A DNA stretch of 22,372 bases. Source: CAYPNF01 sp964411985 (GTDB lineage: Bacteria; Verrucomicrobiota; Verrucomicrobiia; Limisphaerales; J093). Shown here one piece after another: positions 6,952 through 15,377 of the stretch. The stretch covers positions 1-22,372 of the forward strand of contig CAYPNF010000092.1 in the NCBI GenBank assembly GCA_964411985.1, in the 5' to 3' direction. The translations under genes and the position numbers were made by a program. A model generated the notes under the pieces. That model was given only the letters and a program-made list of their open reading frames with translations, ran no database searches and was not told where the DNA came from. Positions within the stretch are counted from its first letter, which is position 1. Every line of letters begins with the position of its first letter.

Positions 6952-8175
6952 TCAGAAGATCCCTACTGGGACTTCGTGTTCTTCCCCACCGTGTTGAAGA
7001 GGATCACCACTCTGCATGACCAACTCTTTCCGGCCCGCAGCGTCCTCCAGCCAGGGGTCCTCATCGAAAGGCTCGTTCTCCAGGCGCCCCATCCAGACCC
7101 ATTTCGCGGCACGGGTGAGCGCCACGAAGAGCAACCGCCTTCTGGCCGGGCCCTCGTCTCTGGGAAAGGCCTCATCCGAAAGCCGGGGCAGGAAGACGCT
7201 GTCGAAGGAGAGTCCCTTCGCGCTGTGGATGGTGGCCAGTTTGGGCAGGTCCGAGGCGAAGTCCGCTTCCAGGTCCCAACCGGGATGGCGGGGCGGGAGC
7301 GCCTTCTGGGCCGGAATTCCTAGCTCCTCCAGCCGTTTCGCCAGGCTGTAAAGGGGCCGCTGAGTGGGAAACAGAATCCCCACCTTGTCACCCAGGGCCA
7401 TGCGCTGCTTTACCAGCTCGACCATCCGTTCCAGTTCGCTGCGGCGGTCTTCGGAGAAGGTGACTAGGGGAAGCTGGCCGAATTTTGGGACTTGACGGGC
7501 TTGGTCAAGGAAGCGTTCCCGGACTCCCGGATCGTCGAGGAACCAGGCCGCGAGACTGGCCACCTCCTGGCTGTTCCGGTAGCCAATGGGGAGAACGCGG
7601 CAGGAGGCCGCCGACCCCATATCCAGGGCGCGGCGGATATCCCCCAGACGAGCGCCTCCGGGGAAGATCCGCTGGCGCTCGTCCAGTGCCACGGTGAGGT
7701 GCCGCGCGGACCGGGCGAGGATTTCGAATACCTCCACGGGCAGGTCCTGCCCCTCGTCCACCAGCACGGCATCCAGGCTTCCACGCGCATCGGGATGCTC
7801 CTCCAGGTATTCCAGGACGGCCCTGCGGATGGCGGGGTAGTCCGGATGGCCTAAGGCGTCCGGCAGCCTCGCGCCGATGAGCGCCCGGTATTGTTCCCCG
7901 CACCACCAGTCGAAGGTGGAGAGGCAGACTTGGGGCAGCCCCAGCAGGGCCAGGCTGGAGCCAAGGTAAGCCTTCAACACATTCGTAAAGGTGAAGATCC
8001 GCATACGGTCTGGTGGGACGCCGTAGTGATCCCGAAGCCAAGCGGCCCGGTGCAGCAGCAGTGCGGTTTTCCCTGATCCGGCGGGGCCACTGAGAACGAG
8101 CGGCTGGGTGATCCCGGCCTTCACCAAAGAGAGTTGAGGGCCATCCAATTTGCCGAGAGGAACCAGCCAGCTCAT
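6952..8175 (-). CDS. Compact superfamily 1 (UvrD-like) helicase/ATPase
   Basis: A 407-aa protein with a near-complete set of SF1A motifs: Walker A SGPAGSGKT (29-37), FTFTN (motif Ia, 61-65), Walker B VLVDEGQDLP (137-146), ALDERQRIF (motif III region, 163-171), GYRN (198-201), IHSAKGLSFDSVFLP (316-330, motif V) and RRLLFVALTRA (346-356, motif VI). It is far shorter than UvrD (about 720 aa) and lacks large 1B/2B insertions, so it may be an ATPase switch or loader more than a processive helicase. Its start overlaps the Hsp70 stop by four bases (ATGA), and it is followed closely by the propeller gene, so all three are co-translated. Confidence 0.9.
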   Translation of the reverse strand: MSWLVPLGKLDGPQLSLVKAGITQPLVLSGPAGSGKTALLLHRAAWLRDHYGVPPDRMRIFTFTNVLKAYLGSSLALLGLPQVCLSTFDWWCGEQYRALIGARLPDALGHPDYPAIRRAVLEYLEEHPDARGSLDAVLVDEGQDLPVEVFEILARSARHLTVALDERQRIFPGGARLGDIRRALDMGSAASCRVLPIGYRNSQEVASLAAWFLDDPGVRERFLDQARQVPKFGQLPLVTFSEDRRSELERMVELVKQRMALGDKVGILFPTQRPLYSLAKRLEELGIPAQKALPPRHPGWDLEADFASDLPKLATIHSAKGLSFDSVFLPRLSDEAFPRDEGPARRRLLFVALTRAAKWVWMGRLENEPFDEDPWLEDAAGRKELVMQSGDPLQHGGEEHEVPVGIF

Positions 8176-10568
8176 GACACCGACTCCAGATCCCGGCGCA
8201 GGGCGGGCTTGGGCCCATCGAAAGCTGGCTGCGTAGGTTTCTTGCCCTCGCGCTTCTGCGCCGCTTCGGCCTTCGTCACCAGGTCCTGCCGGCCGGCGTA
8301 TTGGGCCGCCTTGAGGAACCAGTGAAGCTCCCAGGTATCCAGGGACTCGGGCCGGTCGAAACGGAGGAGTGCGTCTTCCACGTCCCGCTTGGCTTCCTCA
8401 TCCCTTCCTAAGGCTGCAAGGGCCTGGGCCCGGAGAGAGAGCACGGGAGCCCCACCCTGGGAGGGGTTGCCTTGGAGGGCCTTGCCGCAAAGTGCGACCG
8501 CTTCCTCGCAACGGCCCTCATTTCGCAGTAGCAGCGCCTCATTGAAGGGCGGTCCGTCCCAGCCTGGTTCAGCCTTGTGCGCCTCCTGGTAGAAACGCCG
8601 CTCCCGTTCGCGGTCCCCCAAGCGCCCAAACAGAATCCCCATGTGGTTGAGGCGACCGGCATTGGGGCGCCCGGCTAAGCGTTCGGCTGTGCGCAGGCAC
8701 TCCAGGGCCTTCTCGTTTTGCTGAATTTCGGCGTAGTCCCGTCCCAGTTGGTCAAAGGCTGCGGCCTCCGCAGGGCCAAAGCGCGCCTTCTCCCGCAGGT
8801 CAGCCTCGGTCTCCTCGATGCGGAGGCGCACCGCCAGGGGGTTCACCAAGTGCGTAAGTGGGCTGTCGTGGGTGACGTTGAAAACCAGGTCGGGCCGGCG
8901 GGTGATCCAGGCCTTGCACTCGAACTCCTGGCTAGCGCTCAGACGGTACTCCAGGGTGATGGGCTCACCTTTGCGCAGAGGCTCCCCCAGGTCCCACTTC
9001 TCTTCCAGCACGGTCCGCTGGGCAACGGTGGCGCGCAGCTCCATCTTGAGGGCGTCGGTTCCGCCGCTGGGCACCGCCAGGATGTCCAGCCGCATGAAAC
9101 CGCCGTCTGCGGGGAACGGTAGAGGAACACCCTCAGGTACCAGAGGCAGGGCAGTCTCGCCGGATGTGGCCAGGGAAAGCTCGTCCGGTGCCACGGGTTG
9201 GATGAGAGGCCGACCCGTGGCCTGCAAGGCCAGGGCATGCCAGGCGGCCCCGCGACTTACGCAGGATTTCCCATCCTCCGCCTCGGCGTAGTACAGCAGC
9301 TTCGCGGCGGGGAAAAAGTCCTTTAGGGCCTGACGAACTTGGGGGATCCGGGAACTCCCGCCCACCAGCAAAATGGCGTCGAGCTCGTCCTTGTCCATCC
9401 GAGCGCGCTCCAGGGCATCCAACAGGGGCGCAAAGATGGATTGGCTGATGCGGTACTCGGTCTCCCGAAGATTCAGGTGTTCCCGGTCCAGGAAGGGGGC
9501 CAGAAGCGTCTGGAAGGCTTCGAAATCCAGGCAGGGTGCCGGCAGGTGTAGATCACGGCTGCCGAGGCGGAAACGCAAGTCCGGTTGGGTCACGGCGAGG
9601 TTCTGGCAGGCCTGGTCATCTAGGCGTCCGAAGGACTCCAGGCGATCCACTTCCCGGCAGAGGCCTTCCTTCAAAGCTTCCGCCGTTCCCCGCAGGAGTG
9701 GCATCAGAACCCGGCGCTTCTCGGCCCACGTGAAATCCAGAGAGTTCGCATTGTTTGCCCGGAGCAAGGCGGGAAGCAGGTGCTCCGCCACGATGGCGTC
9801 ATCCAAGTCTCCCCCACCCAAACGGTGGTACCGCGAGGTGGCCTTGAGCCGGGCCTGGATGGGCTCCCCGGAGCTCCCAGAAGTGAGTTCCGCAATGGAA
9901 ACGTCGCAGGTGCCGCCGCCGAAATCAAAGACCAGGACTTTAGCTGCCTTCCCCTTGGCCAGCAGGTCCACCTGCGGGTGGGTCACCAAGTAGTCGATGA
10001 GCGCGGCTGTAGGCTCATCCAGCAAATCGAAGGGCTCCAGGTGAAGCCCCGCCATTTTCGCCGCCTCCAGGGTGTCCCGGCGCTGGGCCACCTGGAAGGC
10101 GGCGGGCACGGTGACCACCACCCGCTGAGGGTCCCAGCCCGCGGCGGCGGCTCCCTCCTGAGCCAGGAAGCGCAGCAAATGCCCGCCGATCTTCCAAGGG
10201 CGATCGAAGGCGTCGGAAGCCTGGGGATACCGGAGGCGGAGGCCCATGTCGTTCTTGCTTTCAAAGAAGAGATCCTTCTGGAGTCGGGGCCAGCCCTTCT
10301 CGGAGAGGCCCCTCAGTCGGCGAGCTCCCTCACCCACCCAGGTTTGCCCATCCGGAAGACAGGCCACAAAGGAGGGCACACGCGGGCTTTTGACCGGACC
10401 CTCGCGGGTGGGCTGCTCAAGAGCCAAAGTCCCGCAGGACTGTGCTGAAAGCGCCTTGCCCTTCGGGCGCCGCAAGGCCGAGACCACGGAGTTGGTGGTG
10501 CCGAGGTCAATGCCGAGGACGCGGATGTCCTGGGAGCCTTTCAGCAGGGTGGTCAGGTGGTTGAGCAT
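8172..10568 (-). CDS. Hsp70/DnaK-like ATPase with C-terminal TPR region
   Basis: A 798-aa protein. I choose the ATG at 10568 because GAGGAGG lies five bases upstream; a longer frame from 10724 would run through the palindrome array and is unlikely. Residues 16-450 carry the Hsp70 nucleotide-binding signatures: GIDLGTTNS (19-27), VVVTVPAAF (150-158), LLDEPTAAL (182-190), VFDFGGGTCDVS (213-224) and LVGGSSRIPQVRQAL (401-414). Residues about 460-620 resemble a shortened beta substrate-binding domain. Residues about 625-770 are TPR-like helices (FDQLGRDYAEIQQNEKALEC and similar), replacing the usual DnaK lid. Housekeeping dnaK is about 640 aa with a lid and sits with grpE or dnaJ; neither is here. 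It heads a three-gene operon and may remodel a partner, presumably the helicase or the propeller. Confidence 0.92.
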   Translation of the reverse strand: MLNHLTTLLKGSQDIRVLGIDLGTTNSVVSALRRPKGKALSAQSCGTLALEQPTREGPVKSPRVPSFVACLPDGQTWVGEGARRLRGLSEKGWPRLQKDLFFESKNDMGLRLRYPQASDAFDRPWKIGGHLLRFLAQEGAAAAGWDPQRVVVTVPAAFQVAQRRDTLEAAKMAGLHLEPFDLLDEPTAALIDYLVTHPQVDLLAKGKAAKVLVFDFGGGTCDVSIAELTSGSSGEPIQARLKATSRYHRLGGGDLDDAIVAEHLLPALLRANNANSLDFTWAEKRRVLMPLLRGTAEALKEGLCREVDRLESFGRLDDQACQNLAVTQPDLRFRLGSRDLHLPAPCLDFEAFQTLLAPFLDREHLNLRETEYRISQSIFAPLLDALERARMDKDELDAILLVGGSSRIPQVRQALKDFFPAAKLLYYAEAEDGKSCVSRGAAWHALALQATGRPLIQPVAPDELSLATSGETALPLVPEGVPLPFPADGGFMRLDILAVPSGGTDALKMELRATVAQRTVLEEKWDLGEPLRKGEPITLEYRLSASQEFECKAWITRRPDLVFNVTHDSPLTHLVNPLAVRLRIEETEADLREKARFGPAEAAAFDQLGRDYAEIQQNEKALECLRTAERLAGRPNAGRLNHMGILFGRLGDRERERRFYQEAHKAEPGWDGPPFNEALLLRNEGRCEEAVALCGKALQGNPSQGGAPVLSLRAQALAALGRDEEAKRDVEDALLRFDRPESLDTWELHWFLKAAQYAGRQDLVTKAEAAQKREGKKPTQPAFDGPKPALRRDLESVS

Positions 10569-10608
10569 GGGCACCTCCTCATAACGCGTCAGGGTGCGTC
10601 GCGGTGCC

Positions 10609-10667
10609 GGACAGAGGCTGTCCTGAGACAGAGGCTGTCTCGATCCCACCCCGGACAGTGGCTGTCC
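10609..10667. promoter_or_regulatory. Three near-identical palindromes in the divergent Hsp70/barrel promoter
   Basis: Three interrupted palindromes share GACAG-NGG-CTGTC: GGACAG-AGG-CTGTCC (10609-10623), GAGACAG-AGG-CTGTCTC (10625-10641) and GGACAG-TGG-CTGTCC (10653-10667). Centres are 17 and 27 bp apart. They fill the gap between the minus-strand Hsp70 gene (start 10568) and the plus-strand barrel gene (start 10723). The layout fits cooperative binding by a dimeric regulator that controls one or both genes. The WYL protein is a candidate but has no copy of this motif upstream of its own gene. Confidence 0.7.
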
Positions 10668-10722
10668 CCTGAGTAATCCCAACCTGGGGCTCCGCCATCC
10701 CGCGGACCTTCCAGGAGGATTC

Positions 10723-11319
10723 ATGCTTCGAACTACCCTCGCCCTGACGCTCGCTGCCGCGGCCCTTGGCGCTCAGGAACTCCCCAGCCGCGTGGGCCTT
10801 GCCGCCGGCTACGTCGCCCCCCAGGGGAGCTGGAAGGACAGCTACCCCAACGGTTGGAACGCCTCGCTCCAGATCTTCTTCAGTCGAGAAGGCAATCACG
10901 AACAACGGCTGCGAATCGATCTCATCGGAATGAAGGAGTTCACGGAGGCGGGGCGTTACGGTGCTGCAAACTACTCCGTCAAAGCCAATGCAGCAGGAGC
11001 CGGCATCGGTTATGACTGGTTGCCGAAGGTCGCCGGTTGGGGGGAGGGTGGTGGCTTCCATCTCATCCTGGGGATCGGCGGCATCTCGTGGGCCCAGCGG
11101 GTGCAGGCAGACGCGCACTCTCCGTACGGATCAGCGTCCGTGGATGAGACCGACAATGGGGTGGCCATCAGCCCCACCGCCGGGTTCCAGGTTCGCTTCA
11201 ACCGGTACGTCAACCTGGAGGCCCGCTATACCTGGTCACGGGTGACCGCCTCGTCTGACACGGAGCTGGTCTGGCAGGACCTCAATCACGGGATTGTGGC
11301 ACTGGGGTTCAGATTTTAA
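10723..11319 (+). CDS. Small outer-membrane beta-barrel protein
   Basis: A 198-aa protein with AGGAGG six bases before its ATG. Residues 1-17 are a signal peptide (Arg3, then a Leu/Ala-rich core, cleavage likely after ALGA before QE). The mature part has alternating hydrophobic/polar strands with aromatic belts (VGLAAGYV, AGIGYDWL, FHLILGIGGISW, VNLEARYTW) and ends in HGIVALGFRF, a terminal Phe typical of outer-membrane barrels recognised by BamA. The size suggests an 8-strand OmpA/OmpW-like barrel. It diverges from the Hsp70 operon and shares its palindrome-bearing promoter region. A role in defence is not evident; it may be an ordinary chromosomal gene caught between modules. Confidence 0.75.
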   Translation: MLRTTLALTLAAAALGAQELPSRVGLAAGYVAPQGSWKDSYPNGWNASLQIFFSREGNHEQRLRIDLIGMKEFTEAGRYGAANYSVKANAAGAGIGYDWLPKVAGWGEGGGFHLILGIGGISWAQRVQADAHSPYGSASVDETDNGVAISPTAGFQVRFNRYVNLEARYTWSRVTASSDTELVWQDLNHGIVALGFRF

Positions 11320-11329
11320 CCGTTACTAG

Positions 11330-11370
11330 ATGGTCGGCCTGGAGCGAGGAAAGCAATCCAGGCCAACCAT
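11330..11370 (+). terminator. Hairpin after the barrel gene, probable weak terminator
   Basis: ATGGTCGGCCTGGA (11330-11343) pairs with TCCAGGCCAACCAT (11357-11370), 13 of 14 positions matching, around a 13-base loop. It starts 11 bases after the stop codon. Only a short TTT follows, so termination may be incomplete. Confidence 0.5.
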
Positions 11371-11398
11371 CAGCAATTTGTGCTCTGAGAGGCCACCG

Positions 11399-11551
11399 AT
11401 GACCCGAGGTTGCTTGGCCATCTTGCTCCTGGCGGCGCGGTTCTGGAATCCCGTGGCCGTTCTGGCTGGGGTTATTGGTGTTCTTATTCTTGCAAAAGGA
11501 GCAGTTGGATTGCTTTTCGGGAAACATCCACATAGCAGAATGGACCTTTGA
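11399..11551 (+). CDS. Possible small membrane protein (50 aa)
   Basis: The ATG at 11399 has GAGAGG six bases upstream. The 50-aa product has two hydrophobic stretches (CLAILLLA, residues 5-12, and VAVLAGVIGVLILAKGAVGL, residues 19-38) and a basic tail (GKHPHSRMDL), so it would sit in the inner membrane. It matches no family I can name. A gene this short could arise by chance; the ribosome site and hydrophobic pattern are the only support. Confidence 0.35.
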   Translation: MTRGCLAILLLAARFWNPVAVLAGVIGVLILAKGAVGLLFGKHPHSRMDL

Positions 11552-11780
11552 TTGACCATTCGCCTGTCAGGCCGCTTGTACCTAGACAAAACGGAGATGG
11601 AATGGCGTTCCCGCAAGGGCGTTCCTTAAGTTCCCTATTGTCCAAGACTCTGAACCCGCTGAAGCCACCTAGGGTGAATCCCTCATCCCTGAATTGAAGT
11701 AGCCTAAGCTATCCGCAAAATTTGCCCGTCCAGGGCTCGGGTTTTGCCCGGGCCCATCTAAGTTCCAACCTGTCTTCAGC
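11552..11780. promoter_or_regulatory. Leader region of the DrmD-like operon with several inverted repeats
   Basis: The 229 bases before the helicase gene carry no credible gene. They hold GCCTG-T-CAGGC (11562-11572), a direct repeat of GGCGTTCC near 11610-11630, a GCAAA-A-TTTGC palindrome (11715-11725) and a GC-rich hairpin with a 9-bp stem including one G-T pair and a TTTTG loop (11733-11755). The last sits 25 bases from the first possible start codon, so it could affect translation. No clear -35/-10 pair was seen. Confidence 0.4.
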
Positions 11781-14700
11781 ATGGAGCCCCTGATCCCCAT
11801 GAACCTCGAAGACCTTCGTCCGGATGCCGCGGTCCGTGGAATCCTGCCTGACGCGGTGGTCAGCGTCGTCAGCGTGGAATGGCATGGCTCGGACGCCCTG
11901 ACCCTGGTGTACCGGGGACCGAATGGCCGGGTGGCCGACGAAATCCTCTATAGGCACGATGAACCCCGGCTCGAAATCGTCGAGGTGGGGCGGCCCTGGA
12001 GCTTCGACGGGGATGGGGCCCTCTTTCGTCTAGTTGCCGAGGCCCACCGCATCCGCTTGGCTCACCTGTTCGATCCTGTGCTCGCGGTCCACACCTCTCT
12101 GGTGGATCCCCTCCCCCACCAGATCACCGCCGTCTACGAGGAGATGCTGCCCCGGCAACCCCTGCGTTTCCTGCTCGCCGATGATCCCGGCGCCGGCAAG
12201 ACGATCATGGCTGGGCTGCTAATCAAGGAGCTCATCGCCCGCGGGGATCTGAAACGCTGCCTCATCGTCTGTCCTGGGAGTCTCGCCGAGCAGTGGCAGG
12301 ATGAACTGGGGAAGCGCTTCCACCTACCCTTCGAGATCCTGACCAACGACAAACTAGAGGCGGCTCGCACCGGCAACTGGTTCCTGGAAAATGACCTCAC
12401 CATCGCTCGCCTGGACAAGCTGTCACGCAACGAGAGCGTCCAGCAGATGCTCACCGCCCCGGACTGCCGCTATGACCTCATCGTCTGCGACGAGGCCCAC
12501 AAGCTCTCTGCCACCTTCTTCGGCGGGGAGGTCAAGTACACCAAGCGGTACCGGCTGGGCCAGCTCCTCTCGGGCATTACGCGCCACTTCCTGCTGATGA
12601 CCGCCACGCCCCACAACGGCAAGGAGGAGGACTTCCAGCTCTTCCTGGCGCTCCTGGACGGCGACCGCTTCGAAGGTAGGTTCCGCGATGGTGTGCACCA
12701 GGTGGAGGTCTCCGACCTGATGCGCCGCATGGTGAAGGAGAACCTGCTCAAATTCGACGGCCGGCCGCTCTTCCCCGAACGCATCGCCTATACGGTGCCC
12801 TACAAACTGTCCGATCCCGAGGCACGGCTCTACAAGGAAGTCACCGACTACGTGCGCCAGGAATTCAACCGGGCGGAGGCGCTCGAAAACGACAAGCGCG
12901 CTGGTACCGTCGGCTTTGCCCTCACCATCCTGCAAAGGCGCCTGGCCTCGTCACCGGAAGCCATCTTTCAATCCCTGCACCGCCGCAGGGAACGCCTGGA
13001 AAAGCGGTGTCGGGAATTGGAACTCCTGCAGCGGGGTGCGGCGCTTCCCGTTGCTGCCTTGGAGGGGCGCCTCCTCGACGACGATGATGTTGAAGATCTT
13101 GAGGAAGCACCGGAGAACGAAGTCGAGGCTGCCGAGGAGGAAATCCTTGACCAAGCGACGGCCGCGGCGACACTCACCGAACTGAAGATCGAAATCGCCA
13201 CCTTGGCCCGCCTTGAGGGGCTTGCCGCAGACGTGCGCCGGAGCGGTCAGGACACCAAGTGGCGGGAACTCGCGAACCTGCTGGGCGAGATTTTCACACC
13301 AGCAGGGCTGGGTGATAGGGTCGCCGAGACGGTTGTGCCCTACGGTGCGGGCCCTATCCCCAAGCCCGTCCCTTCACCCCGCCAAAAGCTCGTCCTCTTC
13401 ACCGAACATCGCGACACCCTCAACTACCTCGAGCGCCAGATCGGTTCGTTGTTGGGCCGCCCCCAGGCCGTGGTTTTGATTCACGGAGGTATGGGTCGAG
13501 AAGAGCGGCGAAAGGCCCAGGCCAGCTTCCTGCATGACCCGGAAGTGCAGGTACTGCTGGCCACCGATGCAGCAGGTGAAGGCATCAACCTCCAGCGTGC
13601 GCATTTGATGGTCAACTACGACCTACCCTGGAACCCCAACCGCCTGGAGCAACGTTTCGGCCGTATCCATCGCATTGGGCAGATCGAAGTCTGCCACCTA
13701 TGGAATTTGGTGGCCGAGGAGACTCGCGAGGGTGATGTTTACCGCCGCCTCCTGGAAAAGCTTGAGGAAGCCCGCCAGGCCCTCGGTGGCCAAGTCTTTG
13801 ATGTGCTCGGCAAGCTCCAGTTTGAGGGCAAGCCGCTGCGGGAGCTGCTGATCGAGGCCATTCGCTACGGTGACCTGCCCGAAGTTCGCGCCCGCCTTAC
13901 CAAGGCCATCGAACATGGCGTGGACCGACCCCACCTCGAAGGATTGATCGAAGATCGGGCGCTGGCCCACGACGCCATGGATTCGAGCCGAGTGGCGCGG
14001 GTCCGCGAGGAAATGGAGCGGGCCGAAGCGCGCCGTCTGCAGCCGCACTACATCGAGTCCTTCTTCCTTGAGGCCTTCAAGCGCCTAGGTGGCACGGTTC
14101 GGCAGCGGGAACCACGCCGGTATGAGATCACCCATGTTCCGGGTCCGGTGCGGAACCGCGACCGCCAGATTGGCACTGGAGACTCGGTTCTGGCCCGCTA
14201 CGAGCGCATCACCTTCGAAAAAGACCTGATCGCCCCCCAGGGACAGCCTCTGGGAGCCTTCGTCTGCCCGGGCCACCCATTGCTCGACGCCGCCCTGGAT
14301 CTCACCCTTGAGCGCCACCGCGATCTCCTCAAGCGGGGAACGGTGCTGGTGGATGACCGCGATCCGGGCAGGAGCCCGCGCGTGCTCTTGACCCTTGAAC
14401 ACGCGATCCAGGATGCTAGCCTTCTGCCTTCCGGTGACCGGCGTACCATTTCCCGACGGCTGCTCTATGTCGAAATGGATGCCGAGGGTCAGGCTCGGCA
14501 TCTGAACTACGCCCCCTACCTGGATTACCGTCCACTGGCGGTGGGTGAACCTTCAGTTGCCGAACTCCTTGCCCGACCCGAGTGCGCCTGGATCACCCGC
14601 ACCATCGAGCAAAAGGCTCAGAGTCACGCCATCGCTCAGGTGGTGCCCGAACACATCGCAGAAGTGCGCGGCCGACGGCTGGCCTGGATCGATAAGACCC

Positions 14701-15377
14701 GCGCCGCAGTGAAGGACCGCCTGACCAAGGAAATCACCTATTGGGACCACCGCGCCGAACAGCTCAAGCTCCAAGAGCAGGCCGGAAGAGCCGGTGCCAG
14801 ACTCAATTCCCAGGAGGCTCGCCGCCGCGCCGACGACCTGCAAACACGGCTCCAGAAGCGCCTTGCCGAGCTGGACCGAGAGGCCCAGATCTCGGCCTTG
14901 CCCCCGGTTGTGCTGGGAGGGCTTATTGTCGTCCCATTGGGGCTGGTTGCCTCGATGGCCGGGCGCACGCTGCCTACCTACCCAATCGACACCCAGGTTG
15001 CAGCCGCCCGGGCGCGCGCCATCGTCATGGAGGCTGAGCGAGCCCTGGGCTTTGACCCCACAGACCGGGAGTTCGAGAAGCTCGGCTATGACATCGAGAG
15101 CCGGGTGTCCGACACCGGGCGGCTTCGTTTCCTCGAGGTCAAAGGGCGAGTATCCGGCGCTGACACAGTCACCGTGACGAAGAACGAAATCCTTTACAGC
15201 CTCAATAAGCCAGACGATTTCATCTTGGCCATGGTGGAGTTCCTTGACAGCGAGAGGCACCGGCTTCACTACCTGCGGCGTCCCTTCGAGCGGAGTGGGC
15301 TGACCACCGATTTCAATGGCGCGAGCGTTAACTTCCCGTTCGCTGAATTGCTGGCCCGTGGAGAAAACCCGTCATGA
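11781..15377 (+). CDS. drmD: SNF2-family helicase with C-terminal DUF3883 (DrmD-like)
   Basis: A 1198-aa SF2 protein. An N-terminal beta domain (7-75, LRPDAAVRGILPD onward) precedes the ATPase core: LLADDPGAGKTIMAG (131-145), VCPGSLAEQW (163-172), LIVCDEAHKLS (233-243), LLMTATPHNG (271-280), LVLFTEHRDT, LLATDAAGEGINLQ (about 592-605) and FGRIHRIGQ (about 625-633). Glu-rich and coiled segments follow, and residues about 1090-1155 are DUF3883, with YDIESRVSDTGRLRFLEVKG like a PD-(D/E)XK core. This matches DrmD of class 1 DISARM and helicases paired with DUF1156 methyltransferases. The first ATG (11781) lacks a ribosome site; ATG 11799 has a distant GGAG, so the start is open. The stop overlaps the next gene by four bases. 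The gene symbol is tentative. Confidence 0.88.
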   Translation: MEPLIPMNLEDLRPDAAVRGILPDAVVSVVSVEWHGSDALTLVYRGPNGRVADEILYRHDEPRLEIVEVGRPWSFDGDGALFRLVAEAHRIRLAHLFDPVLAVHTSLVDPLPHQITAVYEEMLPRQPLRFLLADDPGAGKTIMAGLLIKELIARGDLKRCLIVCPGSLAEQWQDELGKRFHLPFEILTNDKLEAARTGNWFLENDLTIARLDKLSRNESVQQMLTAPDCRYDLIVCDEAHKLSATFFGGEVKYTKRYRLGQLLSGITRHFLLMTATPHNGKEEDFQLFLALLDGDRFEGRFRDGVHQVEVSDLMRRMVKENLLKFDGRPLFPERIAYTVPYKLSDPEARLYKEVTDYVRQEFNRAEALENDKRAGTVGFALTILQRRLASSPEAIFQSLHRRRERLEKRCRELELLQRGAALPVAALEGRLLDDDDVEDLEEAPENEVEAAEEEILDQATAAATLTELKIEIATLARLEGLAADVRRSGQDTKWRELANLLGEIFTPAGLGDRVAETVVPYGAGPIPKPVPSPRQKLVLFTEHRDTLNYLERQIGSLLGRPQAVVLIHGGMGREERRKAQASFLHDPEVQVLLATDAAGEGINLQRAHLMVNYDLPWNPNRLEQRFGRIHRIGQIEVCHLWNLVAEETREGDVYRRLLEKLEEARQALGGQVFDVLGKLQFEGKPLRELLIEAIRYGDLPEVRARLTKAIEHGVDRPHLEGLIEDRALAHDAMDSSRVARVREEMERAEARRLQPHYIESFFLEAFKRLGGTVRQREPRRYEITHVPGPVRNRDRQIGTGDSVLARYERITFEKDLIAPQGQPLGAFVCPGHPLLDAALDLTLERHRDLLKRGTVLVDDRDPGRSPRVLLTLEHAIQDASLLPSGDRRTISRRLLYVEMDAEGQARHLNYAPYLDYRPLAVGEPSVAELLARPECAWITRTIEQKAQSHAIAQVVPEHIAEVRGRRLAWIDKTRAAVKDRLTKEITYWDHRAEQLKLQEQAGRAGARLNSQEARRRADDLQTRLQKRLAELDREAQISALPPVVLGGLIVVPLGLVASMAGRTLPTYPIDTQVAAARARAIVMEAERALGFDPTDREFEKLGYDIESRVSDTGRLRFLEVKGRVSGADTVTVTKNEILYSLNKPDDFILAMVEFLDSERHRLHYLRRPFERSGLTTDFNGASVNFPFAELLARGENPS

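Noticed and set aside
9373..10448. Long plus-strand frames (206 and 222 codons) opposite the Hsp70 gene
   Set aside because: They lie antisense to the Hsp70 nucleotide-binding domain, have biased Arg/Ser/Gly composition and no recognisable fold.
10569..10724. N-terminal extension of the Hsp70 gene to 10724
   Set aside because: The extra 52 residues are Arg/Pro/Ser-rich shadow sequence, translate the palindrome array, and lack the ribosome site that is present before 10568.
11610..11632. GGCGTTCC direct repeat in the DrmD leader as a riboswitch or RNA gene
   Set aside because: Only an 8-base direct repeat is present, with no compact conserved secondary structure that I can assign to a known RNA class.
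14553..15269. 238-codon minus-strand frame inside the helicase gene
   Set aside because: It is antisense to the conserved C-terminal region of the DrmD-like helicase, including DUF3883.
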